Below are positions 35,341 through 47,055 of a DNA stretch of 64,000 nt, in pieces. Numbering within the stretch: position 1 is the stretch's first letter; every line of letters starts with the position of its first letter. The position numbers and the translations under genes are program-made. Source of the stretch: Annona cherimola (taxonomy: Eukaryota > Streptophyta > Magnoliopsida > Magnoliales > Annonaceae); contig CM059971.1 in the NCBI GenBank assembly GCA_030490835.1, forward strand, positions 98,980,595-99,044,594, in the 5' to 3' direction. The notes beneath the pieces were generated by a model. That model did not search any database, had not been told where the DNA came from, and saw only the letters and a list, made by a program, of their open reading frames with translations.

Positions 35341-37002
35341 GAGCCACTTCCTTTGGACTTGAGAAAATCCGAAAAAGAGAAAATCTTTATAATGGATAGT
35401 TCAACCTTCGATTTCATAAATGCTGTGGCGATCATACTTTTTTGAAGCAAAGAACTAAACTTTCAAACATCAAGACAGTTACTCCAACACACATCTATAT
35501 CCAGCAAGCAATTATCAACAGCGTGGGAAGCCTTTAGAGCATAACTATAGCAACATAGCAATTAACCTATCAGGCTATCAAACATGCAGGCAATGGACAA
35601 TTAAAGGTTAAAGCGCACCAGGTTTGCATCAACTCTTCAGATTAAAACAGTTATCCCAACTGGGTTCTCCTAAAAAAAAGTTGTTCCAACATACATCTAT
35701 GTCCAGCACACAATTATCAACATTGAAGGAAGCTTTTAAAGAATAACTATAGCAATATAGCAATTAACCTATCAAACATGCAGGCAATGAACAAATGAAA
35801 TATTAAAACCCACCAAGCTTGCTCCAATTTCAGCCACAGAACTACCAAACATCCATTCAACAAATGATAGAGCAAACTCAAAACTAGTGCTAGGACTGCG
35901 GCTTGTGGTAAGCTCCCCAGATACTTGAGGATTTGATGTCGCAGCCCAGAACCTAGGTAGTTGATGAATGAGGGAAGGGTGACCAGTCATCAATAAATTA
36001 TGGCAAGTGAGGAAAGAAAACACATTGATGTGCATAAAATTCATCAATTCAAAAATTACTCGAAAAATGGAAATATATATAGAATACCTCCTTCCTCCTC
36101 ATAAGACCCCATGGGTGAAGAACAACAGCTGAAGCAGCATAAATAGCACCATATAACCTTTTCTCCTCGACTTGTTTGCTCGTAGTTGTTTTGAGGACTT
36201 CGCAATCTCACAGCCGTGTGGACCCTGGCATTCCTCCCTGAAGTGGCAGACAAATAATTCAGCGAGCCACAAAATTTCCATCAAACTAATTTAAAAAAAT
36301 CTTCGAATGCTCACTACCAAATTACAAGTGTGGTGCATCAAGCAACTTTCTGAGTTGTGCTCGCAGAAAGGGCTATAATTCTTTGAATGCTATTTACATT
36401 TGTGTCTACTTAATTGTCCTGCGAATAATCCTTGGATAATGAATGCAAATCACTGACAACAATCTTTTATCAAAGCACATTTCAAGGATCTTATTGAACA
36501 GCCAGCATAGACGAATAGTAGATTCAAGCAATGATCTTTAGCTACATTTCTACCATGCCTGCTAACTAGAGATATGTAATCGAGTGCGCACCGTCGAAGC
36601 TGAACCGAAGGCTCCAATTGCTTACCGGAAGGGCAACGAGATCAAAAATCACATTGGAACAGGAAGATATGGAGCCATCCGCCACAAATTTGGTGCCTAA
36701 AGATGCCCGTATTTCGAGCTGTGGCTCGACTGATGCGAGAAGCACTTCTGCTCCCGCCCGTCGCAGGACGTCAACCAAGATAACAGCTTCCATTTCCTCG
36801 GAGCCAAGTCCCACGGGAACCAGCACCTGTGTGCATGCGGAAATCTAAGGGTCAGGCTTTGGGGGCCGAAGAGAGAAATTGGGAGATTGAGGTAGACGGA
36901 CCTTTTTTTTTTGGTTTCGTATGCCGCTTTGAAGCTGCAGGAGTGGTTCGAGCAAGCGCAGCGATGGGCGTGCAACAGGGGAGCCTGATCCAGTGCTCAT
37001 AT

Positions 37003-38212
37003 TAGGGGTGTAAATAGGGTCGGGTTCAACCCGAGCCCGCATCAAACCGGACCGATTTATACCATGGTTGGGTTGATATTTTTGGAAATTCGGTTTTTGA
37101 AAATCTGGTTCAACCCGATCCGATTTTTCAAAATCGGGTTGAGCCGGGTTATGGGGTAGGTCAACCCGGCCCGAACCAGCCCGATTCATATGATATGTTT
37201 ATGAGAGCGTATTTCATTTATGTTGTTTGGATATTTAAATAAAATTGTGTGGAGTTTGGAAATATGTTCGACAATTTGGTTATGAAATGTTGTTTGAATT
37301 TATTTGGTTTGGAAATATATTTGGTTAATTAGTTGTGAAATTATGTTTGGATTATTTGGTTATGAGTGTGTTTGGTAATGAATAAAACTTTTGATGAAAA
37401 GTTTTAGAGAGTAAAAGTTATCAACTGATGTGATATGGTAGGGGTAATGATGAGTAATAAAGAGAATAAAGTTAAAATAGATAAGTTAGTTGTGTTGATA
37501 GTTTTATATAAATGATTGAAAAGTAGGGTAGTTGTATAGGAAAATGTAAAAAAATAATTAAAAAATACGATAGTTAAAAATATGATAATTGTAGAGAGTG
37601 AAAAGTTTTAGATTGAAAAGTTTTAATTGACTTTTTCTTTCAATTGCCAAATATACCTTGTATTGCATTGTAAATAGGTTGTTTAGATGTTCGCTTGCAA
37701 TGGTGATTTGAAATAACAAACAGGTCAATTGGAAATTTGAGATGTTTGTAGCTTTGATTGGAAGCCAACTAAAAATGTAAATAAGACTATGATATTCGTT
37801 TTTTCATTTTGCATAATTTACTGCAATACTTTTACTTGGCTTTCACTTTTTGACTTGCAGGGGACATCAATTGCTCAAACAATACAAAAGCAAAAAAATA
37901 AATCAATTACAAAACTTATCCTCCACTTTTGAGTTACGTAGAACTTTTTAGTATTTATTTTTTTATAATTATCATTACTTTTTTGTTATTTTAGAAATTT
38001 GGGAGAACAAAAGCTTAACTAACATTGATAATATGTATAATCTATTATCCCGATTTCTAACCCGAACCGAACCGATTTGAGGTGGGTTGAAATAGGGTTG
38101 GGTTAAGGTGTGAAAAGTAAGGTTCAAAGTAGGGTTGGGTTGAGATTTTACAAGGTGGGTTAGGGTTGTATTTGTCCCAACCCGAGTCAACCCGACCCAA
38201 TTTACACCCCTA
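37003..38212. mobile_element. Non-autonomous hAT element between the two DJ-1 copies
   Basis: 1210 bp. Termini TAGGGGTGTAAAT and ATTTACACCCCTA, with a perfect 8-bp target duplication GCTCATAT (36995-37002 and 38213-38220). The subterminal regions repeat GGGTCGGGTT/AACCCGACCC-type motifs. There is no transposase. It lies just beyond the point where copy A loses similarity to exon 1 of copy B. A Tourist-like MITE is nested inside at about 37364-37657. Confidence 0.9.
37364..37657 (-). repeat. Tourist-like MITE nested in the hAT element
   Basis: Begins AGTGTGTTTGGTAAT, ends ATTGCCAAATATACC, with the family core (AATAAAGTTAAAATAGATAA, AATGATTGAAAAGTAGGGTA) in reverse orientation. Confidence 0.82.
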
Positions 38213-38239
38213 GCTCATATACCTATTTTTTTATATTTT

Positions 38240-38510
38240 TTTTTCAAAATTTTTTTATAAAATTGTTAAACTAGGTATATTTAATATATGTATTAATTTT
38301 TACCATTTTTGGAGTATTTTAGATATTTATTTTTTATTTTTGAAAATCAGTGGCATTTTAGTAATTTTAAATTACCTAAAATGCCATTAATTTTCAAAAA
38401 TAAAAAATAAATATCTAAAATACTCCAAAAATGGTAAAAATTTATACACATATTAAATACACATAGATTAACAATATTATAAAAAAAATTTCAAAAAAAA
38501 AAATAAAAAA
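38240..38510. repeat. Near-perfect AT-rich hairpin element
   Basis: The left arm (TTTTACCATTTTTGGAGTAT...TTTTTGAAAATCAGTGGCAT) and right arm (ATGCCATTAATTTTCAAAAA...ATACTCCAAAAATGGTAAAA) are complementary over about 120 bp. The right arm plus core is shared with the MITE at 31309-31591, and the right flank carries a decayed GCATACACTCGGGAGCATGC end. It is probably a related MITE with a doubled core. Confidence 0.7.
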
Positions 38511-38540
38511 ATAGGTGCATACACTCGGGAGCATGCAACT

Positions 38541-39349
38541 TACGAGAGGATACAATCAAAGTCCGCAATAGGGAGAGTGAAAGGCACATGAGCCAAAAAT
38601 TTATATATCAATATATTTTTTTCAATAAAATTATAAAATTAAAAATAAAAGAAAATTAATTGCAATGTCTAGGTGACAATATTATTTCATTGATAGTTTT
38701 AATTATTTGTATTAGAAGTATTTTCATTTTTTTAACATGGTGGGCCCAAAATTATTAATTACTGAATAAATTAGTCTCAAATTCATTTTGTACAAATTTT
38801 ATATGAACAAAAAAATAATATTATATTATAAAACATCATTTGTATGTAAAAATTATCAATAAAATTAAAAAATAAAGTTTTTGCTTAAGATTTTTATTAA
38901 AATTTCAAAAAATATTTATGCATGTAATTTTCAACTTGTGTATTACACGTAATTTCCAAAAACTCTCATTGCGTTTTTGTCTTAAGAGCGAATAAAACAT
39001 TTATTTTAAAATTCCTAAATTGCCTAAATTGTCATATTGTTGTGCCATTTTACATTTTATCTTGTGTCATCATAACATCGTGTCTTATTTCTTCATTATG
39101 AATTTGCATGTCATTAATGGAAAATCACAAGATTTCTCCTTTGGTCAGCCATCCCACTGCCAGTTGGACAGTGCTTCCACGTCACAAGTCATTCTACTAT
39201 GATTCTTCTTTGCCATATCTTGACATGATAAAGCTGCTGCTATTTATACATGTACATACGAGTAATCACAAGGATGACCGCCCCACCATGAATTGGAATT
39301 ACTAACTAGAAAAGAACGTCTTTGTAGATTGAAATGGAACGAAAACTAA
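38541..39349. other. AT-rich spacer upstream of the DJ-1 copy B 3' end
   Basis: Low-complexity A/T sequence to about 39000, then more balanced. No gene was identified. Confidence 0.5.
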
Positions 39350-39520
39350 ACTGGACAAAAATAAGACTTCTCTGGCACAGCTCCTGTGGCATTTTAAGTA
39401 TCAGATAATGCTGTGTACTGCTTCATTGGGCCATAAACAAAACTAGACTTCTGTCGCACAGTTCCTATGATCTTTGAAGTATATTCAGATGTCAACCAGC
39501 ATGGGAGAGCCATCTAGCTT

Positions 39521-42500
39521 CTAGCTTCTTGAGTAGTCAAAAGCTAGGCCTTCTGCTACATTTCTAGCTCTTGTATAACCAAACAGTTTGTTCACAATGG
39601 CTAAAGAAAAATCCATCGCAGATCCGAGCCCCCTGCTTGTTATCACTCTGCCATCAATGACAACTCCAGCACCCTCAGCAACTTCCCCAGTGATCTTCTT
39701 GATAACAGAGGGATGTGCTGTGGCTCTTTTACCCTATTTGCCCAAAAAAAAAAAAAAAAAAGGCTAGTATCACCTGAAGTTGATGGCTTAAGAATGAAAA
39801 CTAACAAAATTAGAATTTTACATGTACCTTGAGCAACCCTTGCTTCTGTAGAATAGCTGGAGATGAGCAGATACCTCCATATATTCTTCCTGCTGATTCT
39901 TGTTCTTTAAGCAACTTCTTCAGTACCTTAGACTTGTGCAGTCGCTCAGATCCTATGAATCCTCCCTGCAAATATTGCATCCAGTGTGAATGGACTGACA
40001 CCGTGGGCAATCCTAGTAAAAATGTCTCCTTTTCCAATGGCACCTGAATAACTAAGTGGTTGACACCAGTAAATGTGTGTGTGTACAAAAGGTCCAGGGT
40101 TTGGAACTGGTTCTTGTTTGCCTATTTTGATAATGTTTCATCCTTTGAAAAGGAGAAAATCCAAAAAAAAAAAAAAAAAAAGACCAAAGACAGAGTAGTT
40201 ACTAATAACAAATTAACAATTGATTTACGAGTTCTTGTTGCCTATCTTCATAACATTTCATTCTTTGAAAAGGAGAAAAACCAAAAACAAAAGGACCACT
40301 GACAGAGTAGTTACTAATAACAATCGATTTACTAGTTCTTGTTTGCCTATTGGTAACATTTCATTCTTTGAAAAGAAGGAAAACCAGAAAAAAGACCAAA
40401 GGCAGAGTCATAACTGCTGTACTAGTTCTTGTTTGCCTATTTTGATGGGCATGGTCGTGGTGTCCTGCGAATGGTGTAATCATGTTGCTGATAGCCTGTT
40501 ACACACTTTCTGAGTAGGGGTTTTGTGTTCACCAAAGGTTCCAAGATGGTAAACTCACCTTCCAAGACAAGCTGTACTGACCATACTTTACAAACATCCA
40601 CTCATGTGGTTGTGAATGATGATTCTCTTAAAGAGAAATTTGATAAAATAAATGACCTAACAAACCGTCCTTACTGGAAGAATAATTGCATCAAATATTG
40701 ACCCTGCAGCATCGTCAATCGACTTATCAGCAACAAGCTTTGTTTCTTGTGATCCTAAAATTTGCATAGATTTTTCAACTGAAGCAACCACAACATCCAC
40801 TTTGGCCCGTCTCAAGATATCTACCACCATAACTACTTCCATCTCTTCGGATCCATTTGCAATTGGAACAAGAACCTGTTTGGCAATTTAAACAGACAAC
40901 TAACTCTTAAGTCGTATTAAAGAACTTCCATGTTCAGCTTTTCCAAGTCACAAGAAAGAATACTGAACATAACAAAAAATGACATTCATAAATGTGACTT
41001 GATAACAGCTGGGTTAAAAATTAGCCACAATCTTCTGAATTTGCACCTTATCAAGTAATGGTTGCCTCAGAAAAGGGGTTGCTTAGATGTGAAAGGAAAT
41101 TGATTGAATGAAAACACACACATCTTGGAAAAGATTTCCCAGATCCTACACGTCAATTATGTAGTTTGCTAACTGAACAGCCCTCCAACACAGGGATTTC
41201 CGCATACAAGTAAATTTTACACCAAATAGAGGTTGCGACAAGGCACACGACTAAGATTTTGGGACATAATAAGTTTTCATTTTAGTAGCTACTAGTACAT
41301 GGCTAGGATTCTATGTATGTATGACAAGGTAATTGTTACATTGTTAGGATGTTATGTATGCTTGACAAACACTAATGCAGTACAATGTGTAGCTTTCCAA
41401 ACTCAGTAAAAGGGGGGAAAACTTGCCTGAGGGGTGTGGTCAACAGACCATTCCACTGGATTGAATTCTTCCTCCCTAGGATGCCTACCATCAGCATGCA
41501 TCATCTAGGCATAAAAAAGAACAATATATTAAACACAGATGATTAGACATGTCAAAAGAACAAAAAAACAAGAGAATGCTGGGTGTGAGAATGCTTTCAT
41601 AAATACTGGCTGCATACGAACTGGATAGAGTTAAAAACATAAACTATTCAACCCAAATTGTTACAACTTTTTATATAGAATATAGAAACAATCAAACTAC
41701 AAAAGTAAACTGTGTAACTAATATCTTACACAAGATGTGACAAAAAAAATCCTACACAGTCAAATACCTGAGCCACTTTGGATTTGAGAAAATCCGAAAA
41801 GGAAAAAAATCTTTAAAATGGATAGTTCAACCTTTGATTTCATAAATGCTGTGGCGATCATACTTTTTTGAAGCAAAGAACTAAACTTTCAAACATCAAG
41901 ACAGTTATTCGAACACAAATCTATATCATCATCATCATCATAAGCCATTTCCCACCTAAGTGGGGTCAGCTGCATGAATTCTGTTGCATCATTCTTGACA
42001 ATTTAAGACTAAATTTTCAGTAATTTGTAATATTTTTAAATCTTGTTTAATTACTTTCATCAATGTTTTTTTGGTCTTCCTCTCATTCTCCTACCACCTT
42101 TTACTTGAATAGACTCTGTCCTCTTAACTGGCGCCATTTTAGGCCTTCTTTTAACATGACCAAACCATCTTAATCTATTTTCTCTCATTTTATCACACAT
42201 TGGTCTCACTTTTAGATTTTCTCGAATTATTTCATTCCTAATTTTATATTTTCTTGATTTATCACTCATCCACCTCGATATTCTTATTTCCGCTAGATTC
42301 ATTTTTCGTATATGTTGTTATTTAACTGCCCAACATTCTGACCCAAAACGCATAGGAGGTTTAATTGCAATCTTATAAAATTTTCCTTTTAATTTGATTG
42401 AAACTCGACGGTCATATAAAATTCCTAATGCACTTCGTCATTTCTTTCATCCTACTTGAATTATATGTATTATATATTTTTCAATTTCCCCGTTCTCTTA

Positions 42501-44564
42501 AACTATTGATCCTAGGTACCGGAAGTGATTAGTTCTTGTTACTACTTGATCTAAAATCTTAATTGGTTCATCATCTGGGTTCTCACTATTATTAAAATTG
42601 CATTTTATATATTCAGTTTTTGTGCGACTAATTCTAAAACCATTAGACTCTAAAGCATGTACCCACCTATTCAATTTTAAATTTAATCCTTCTCTAGTTT
42701 CGTCTATTAAAACAATGTCAGCTGTAAATAAGATACACCAAGGAACTTCTTAGAGGTGTCTAGTAATTTCATCCATTACTAAAGTAAATTGGTAAGGACT
42801 CAAGGTTGAGCCTTGATGTAAACCTATTTTAACTGGGAAAGTGTTAGTATCTCCACTTATGGTCCTCACATTTGTAGTAGTCCCTCACGTACATATCTTT
42901 AACAATATCAATGTATCTGTTATTAATTCCTTTCTTTTTCCTCGCTTGCCATATTAATTTTCTTGGTACTCGATCATATGCTTTTTCTATTTCCAGTAAG
43001 CAATTATCAACAGCATGGGAAGCCTTTAGAGCATAACTATAGCAACATAGCAATTAACCTATCAAGCTATCAAACATGCAGGCAATGGACAATTAAAGAT
43101 TAAAACGCACAAAGTTTGCATCAATTCTTCAGATTAAAACAGTTATTCCAACTTGGTTCTCCTAAAAAAAAGTTATTCCAACATACATCTATGTCCAGCA
43201 CACAATTATCAACATTGAAGGAAGCTTTTAAAGAATAACTATAGCAATATAGCAATTAACCTATCAAAAATGCAGGCAATGAACAAATGAAATATTCAAA
43301 CCCACCAAGCTTTCTCTGATTTCTTCAGCCACAGAACTACCAAACATCTGTTCAACAAATGACAGAGCAAACTCAAAACTAGTGCCAGGACCGCGGCTTG
43401 TGGTAAGCTCCCCAGATACTTGAAGATTCGATGTCACAGCCCAGAACCTAGGTAGTTGATGCATGAAGGCAGGGTGACCAGTCATCTTGCAACAGTAAAT
43501 TATGGCAAGTGAGGAAAGAAAACACATTGATGTGCATAAAATTCATCAATTCAAAAATTACTCGAAAAATGGAAATATATGTAGAATACCTGCTTCCTCC
43601 TCATAAGACCCCATGGGTGAAGAACAACAGCTGGAGCAGCACAAATAGCACCATATAACCTTTTCTCCTCGACTTGTTTGCTGGTAATTGTTTTGAGGAC
43701 TTCGCAATCTCTCAGCCGTGTGGACCCTGGCATTCCTCCCTGAAGTGGCAGACAAATAATTCAGCAAGCCACAAAATTTCCATCAAACTAATTAAAAAAA
43801 TTCTTCGAATGCTCACTACCAAATTACATGTGTGGTGCATCAAGCAACTTTCTGAGTTGTGCTCGCAGAAAGGGCTATAATTCTTTGAATGGTCTTTACA
43901 TTTGTGTCTACTTAATTGCCCCGCGAATAATCCTTAGATAATGAATGCAAATCACTGACAACAATCTTTTATCAAAGCACATTTCAAGGATCTTATTGAA
44001 CAGCCAGCATCGACGAATAGTAGATTCAAGCAATGATCTTTAGCTACTTTTCTACCATGCTTGCTAACTAGAGATATGTAATCGAGTGCGCAACTCACCC
44101 TCCAGTGAGTTAGCACCGTCGAAGCTGAACCGAAGGCTCCAATTGCTTACCGGAAGGGCGACGAGATCAAAAATCACATTGGAACAGGAAGATATGGAGT
44201 CATCCGCCACAATTTTGGTGCCTAAAGATGCCCGTATTTCGAGCTGTGGCTCGACTGATGCGAGAAGCACTTCTGCTCCCGCCCGTCGCAGGACGTCAAC
44301 CAAGATAACAGCTTCCATTTCCTCGGAGCCAAGTCCCACGGGAACCAGCACCTGTGTGCATGCGGAAATCTAAGGGTCAGGCTTTGGGGGTCGAAGAGAG
44401 AAATTGGGAGATTGAGGTAGACGGACCTTTTTTTTGGAATTGGAGGGAGAAGGTGGCGGAGTGAGTGTGGTTGGTTTCGTATGCCGCTTTGAAGCCGCAG
44501 GAGGGGTTCGAGCAAGCGTAGCGATGGGCGTGCAATAGGGAGAGCAAAAGGACATAGCAGCCAT
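39521..44564 (-). CDS. DJ-1/PfpI family protein with two DJ-1 domains, intact copy B (DJ-1C-like)
   Basis: Plant DJ-1 proteins carry two tandem DJ-1/PfpI domains; family roles include redox protection and glyoxalase/deglycase-type activity, and the DJ-1C type is plastid-linked. Eight phase-0 exons: 44564-44427, 44351-44151, 43739-43590, 43485-43306, 41504-41427, 40875-40675, 39965-39828 and 39733-39521, giving 432 residues. ATG 44564 starts a Ser/Thr/Pro/Ala-rich N-terminus (1-46) that looks like a chloroplast transit peptide; Met at 44555 is an alternative start. Domain 1 (47-223): [15 protein letters not shown] with acidic Glu59, nucleophile Cys146 in [22 protein letters not shown]. Domain 2 (250-432): [15 protein letters not shown] with Glu262, Cys349 in [23 protein letters not shown]. 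Intron 5 has a GC donor (CAG|GCAAGT). Intron 4 holds an RTE fragment. DJ-1C is favoured by its MCCB neighbour and likely transit peptide. Confidence 0.9.
41925..42990 (-). mobile_element. RTE-type non-LTR retrotransposon, 5'-truncated, in DJ-1 copy B intron 4
   Basis: The minus strand encodes the end of a reverse transcriptase ([20 protein letters not shown] near 42990-42930) and the RTE C-terminal tail ([40 protein letters not shown] near 42270-42100). The 3' end is the typical (ATC)n run preceded by CCCACCTAAGTGGGGTCAGC on the plus strand. It is truncated at the start of the YDRVP region and has stops. The short flanks CTATAT and CTATTT may be a target duplication. The paralogous position near 35495 in copy A lacks it. 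Confidence 0.88.
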
Positions 44565-45099
44565 TGAAGAAGGAATGCAAGCGGGAAGGAAAAGGGTAAC
44601 GTGGGTACAGACGTTCAGTGCAGCATCTGCAATCACTTCCACAGTTCCACGGAATGGGACGGGAGCCGATTGGTAATCCCGCGCTGGCCGTGTGGGGATC
44701 TCGATGCTCTGCGGCTCTAATCAATCGTGACTGTTGCGCCGACTGACATGATTAAAATATAAAGAATGTTCTAAATCAAAATATTAATAATAATAAATTT
44801 CAAAAATAATAATAATAATAAATGTTCTATATATTGTTAATTATATTATTTTTTAAAATTGATAGATATACACGGTGACATCGAAATTACACTTAAGTAC
44901 ATTCATTTCTTATACAAAAGAGAGATTTTTTTCTAAACGCCACCACGTTATTGAGGAAATAATAAACACCCCACCTATGACGCCCACATCTAATACACCC
45001 CCGTGCACAAGCGAGAAGGTTTAAAGCTGGACATCCCATTCGCGGCCCAAAGGCATTGTGGCGCTAGTTATATTGTTACATTTTTAGCTCTTGAGAAAA

Positions 45100-45368
45100 T
45101 AAGCATTTGAATAAATAAAACTTTGAAGTTAAAACTTTTTATTTTTCATAAATATCCTATTTTTAATCTTTCTTCACATTTTTTATACACTTTACTTTTC
45201 AATCATTTCTATACAACTACTCATATAATTAATCTATCTATTTTAATTTTATTCTTTTTTTTCTCCGTCATTATGTCTATCATATCATATTATTTTATAC
45301 TATTTCAAAACTTTTCTTACATAAAAAACTTTTTATCCAAAAATTTTATCACTTATCAAACGTACCCT
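45100..45368 (+). repeat. Tourist-like MITE copy, diverged
   Basis: The ordered blocks TTTTCAATCATTTCTATACA, CTATCTATTTTAATTTTATT and TTTTATCACTTATCAAACG identify the family. The left end is eroded. Confidence 0.7.
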
Positions 45369-46818
45369 AAAAATTAAAAAAATTATACTTAAGTTAGTTT
45401 GAGTCATAACATAATAAAATAATCAATTATTTCTTTAGTATGATCTATTTATCTAGATAATTAACGACAATTTCAATATAAAAAACAACATAGGCTTCAA
45501 TAATTGAGTCGACCATGTCTTAGTTAGGTTTGTCTAGACTTTGGCACAAGCTTGCTGTTGTTTTCCTGTGCTGAATCTAATATGATCTCATGAGATATAA
45601 TATTGTATGTAATAATTTAGAAAAAAAAAACGAAAAGGATATCTGCACTTCTGTATTGGTGGTAATCACTTCATTTGATCCTTTTTTAGATTAGTATTTC
45701 ATTTTTGTATAATAAAAGGAAATGTAAGAATATATTAGTTTGGATTATCCAAAATATGACAATATGTAAAAAACCGAAAAGCATACATGGATGCTACAAG
45801 CATTTGTTAAAAATATTGTTATACGGGTTGTGATTTTTGGGACTAGTATGAGATTATCCCATCTTACAAAGATTTGAAATATCCATAATATTCTTATATT
45901 TCAAATTAAAAAATAAATATATATATCCTTAAATTTGCTAAAACTTGATTATAGATAATATACGTTTAGATTAATAGTTTTATCAATAATTTTTTAAAAA
46001 ATAAAAAGTGTATAACTAGTCGTAGATGATCAATTAGCTACGTAATATCTTTTTTATTTTAAGGCTTTTTTGAAATATACTCATCTCCCAAATATATCCA
46101 TAATATTTTCCAATTCCCAAATATACCTGCAGACAATTAATTCAAAAAATGTCAATTTCGTAAAAAATCATTTGTTAATTTTTTATAAATGCCTAAAATA
46201 CTCTTATTATAAAATAATAAATGATGAAATGAAATAAAAGAAAAATAATTAATACTCTCCAAATTTAGAGCTTATATGCCACTAGGGCATCAATTATGAC
46301 ATTCAAATTTTTTTTATTTTTCTTAAATTTGAAGGATATATTAATAATTTCATATATTAACTAAATGTATTAACTTAGGGAATGGATGTGTTTGAGATTA
46401 AATATAAATACAATTGGTGTATTTGGAATTTTTAAAAATGTTATGATTATAGTTGAGATTAAAGTCAACCATAGCATGTATATTTGGAAAAAGCTAATTT
46501 ATTTTATAATATTCCTGCGAGACACGAATAACCTACATTGCAAAAATATTAAAAATTAATTCAATTAGGAACTTGTAAGAATAAAAATAAATAATTTAAT
46601 TCTTATAGATAATATTATAAATAATTCAATCTTAACGACATCTTTCGTCAGAAAAATATATATATTAGGCGGTATCAATGGAGCCCTCATATTCATTCTG
46701 CCATTCTACTCATCTAGGCTAGCTTGCGATCATGCAACTTAAGATGACCTTAGTGGCATTAGAATAGCTGCGACCGTCCTCCTTGCATGATATCATCACA
46801 TCGTTACATGCATCCATG

Positions 46819-46861
46819 TATATTATATTATATTATATTATATTATATTATATTATATTAT
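46819..46861. repeat. (ATTAT)n microsatellite
   Basis: About eight uninterrupted five-base repeats (TATAT/ATTAT register), likely length-polymorphic. Confidence 0.9.
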
Positions 46862-47055
46862 CGACATCGGCATTTGTGCAAGCAGGTGCAGCACATGTGA
46901 CGCAGATCATTATCCATTCCATCAACGGAGAAAGCGCGAGAGGAAATGAAAACCACTGCACGGAAACTCCGAGAGGGAGATTTTATTACCCGGCTCGAAT
47001 ACCCTCATACACAGACCTAAAATTCGGCGAAGAAAGATAAGGATTGAGAGGGAAA

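Larger units (their letters stand above)
30068..36980 (-). pseudogene. DJ-1/PfpI two-domain gene, copy A (pseudogene)
   Basis: Homologous exons remain at 36826-36626, 36237-36088, 35990-35814, 30656-30579, 30518-30381 and 30280-30068, but the gene is disabled in many ways. Exon 1 lacks its start codon: similarity to copy B stops at about 36983, and a ~34-bp internal segment is also missing. Exon 3 has AGA changed to a TGA stop (GSTRL-stop), and its nucleophile cysteine is Tyr (GAIYAASAVV, against [10 protein letters not shown] in copy B). The acceptor AG of exon 4 is removed by a 7-bp deletion. Exon 6, the start of the second DJ-1 domain, is deleted so exon 5 lies ~60 bp from exon 7. Exon 7 has a TCA-to-TGA stop (KEQE-stop). 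A LINE occupies intron 4. It was derived by tandem duplication from, or with, the intact copy at 39.5-44.6 kb. Confidence 0.93.
29915..36985 (-). repeat. Left unit of a direct tandem duplication (DJ-1 copy A)
   Basis: Similarity to 39350-44525 begins around TCTGGCACAGCTCCTGTG / TATGGCACAGCTCCTGTG and continues through 3' UTR, exons and introns to within exon 1. It is interrupted by the LINE here and the RTE piece in the other copy. A segment spanning exon 6 is absent here. Both units are in the same orientation. Confidence 0.9.
44565..47055. promoter_or_regulatory. Divergent intergenic region between DJ-1 copy B and MCCB
   Basis: 2.5 kb separating two start codons in head-to-head orientation, so both promoters must lie here or in unseen 5' exons. 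Contents: a diverged Tourist-like MITE (45100-45368), A/T-rich sequence, possible relatives of the 7810-9237 element (46060-46490), and an (ATTAT)n pentanucleotide microsatellite (46819-46861) about 200 bp upstream of the MCCB start. The last ~150 bp before the MCCB start are more balanced in composition. No TATA box is assigned. Confidence 0.45.

Noticed and set aside
42060..42302. 80-codon minus-strand frame as a novel basic protein
   Set aside because: [15 protein letters not shown] is the conserved C-terminal tail of RTE retrotransposons.
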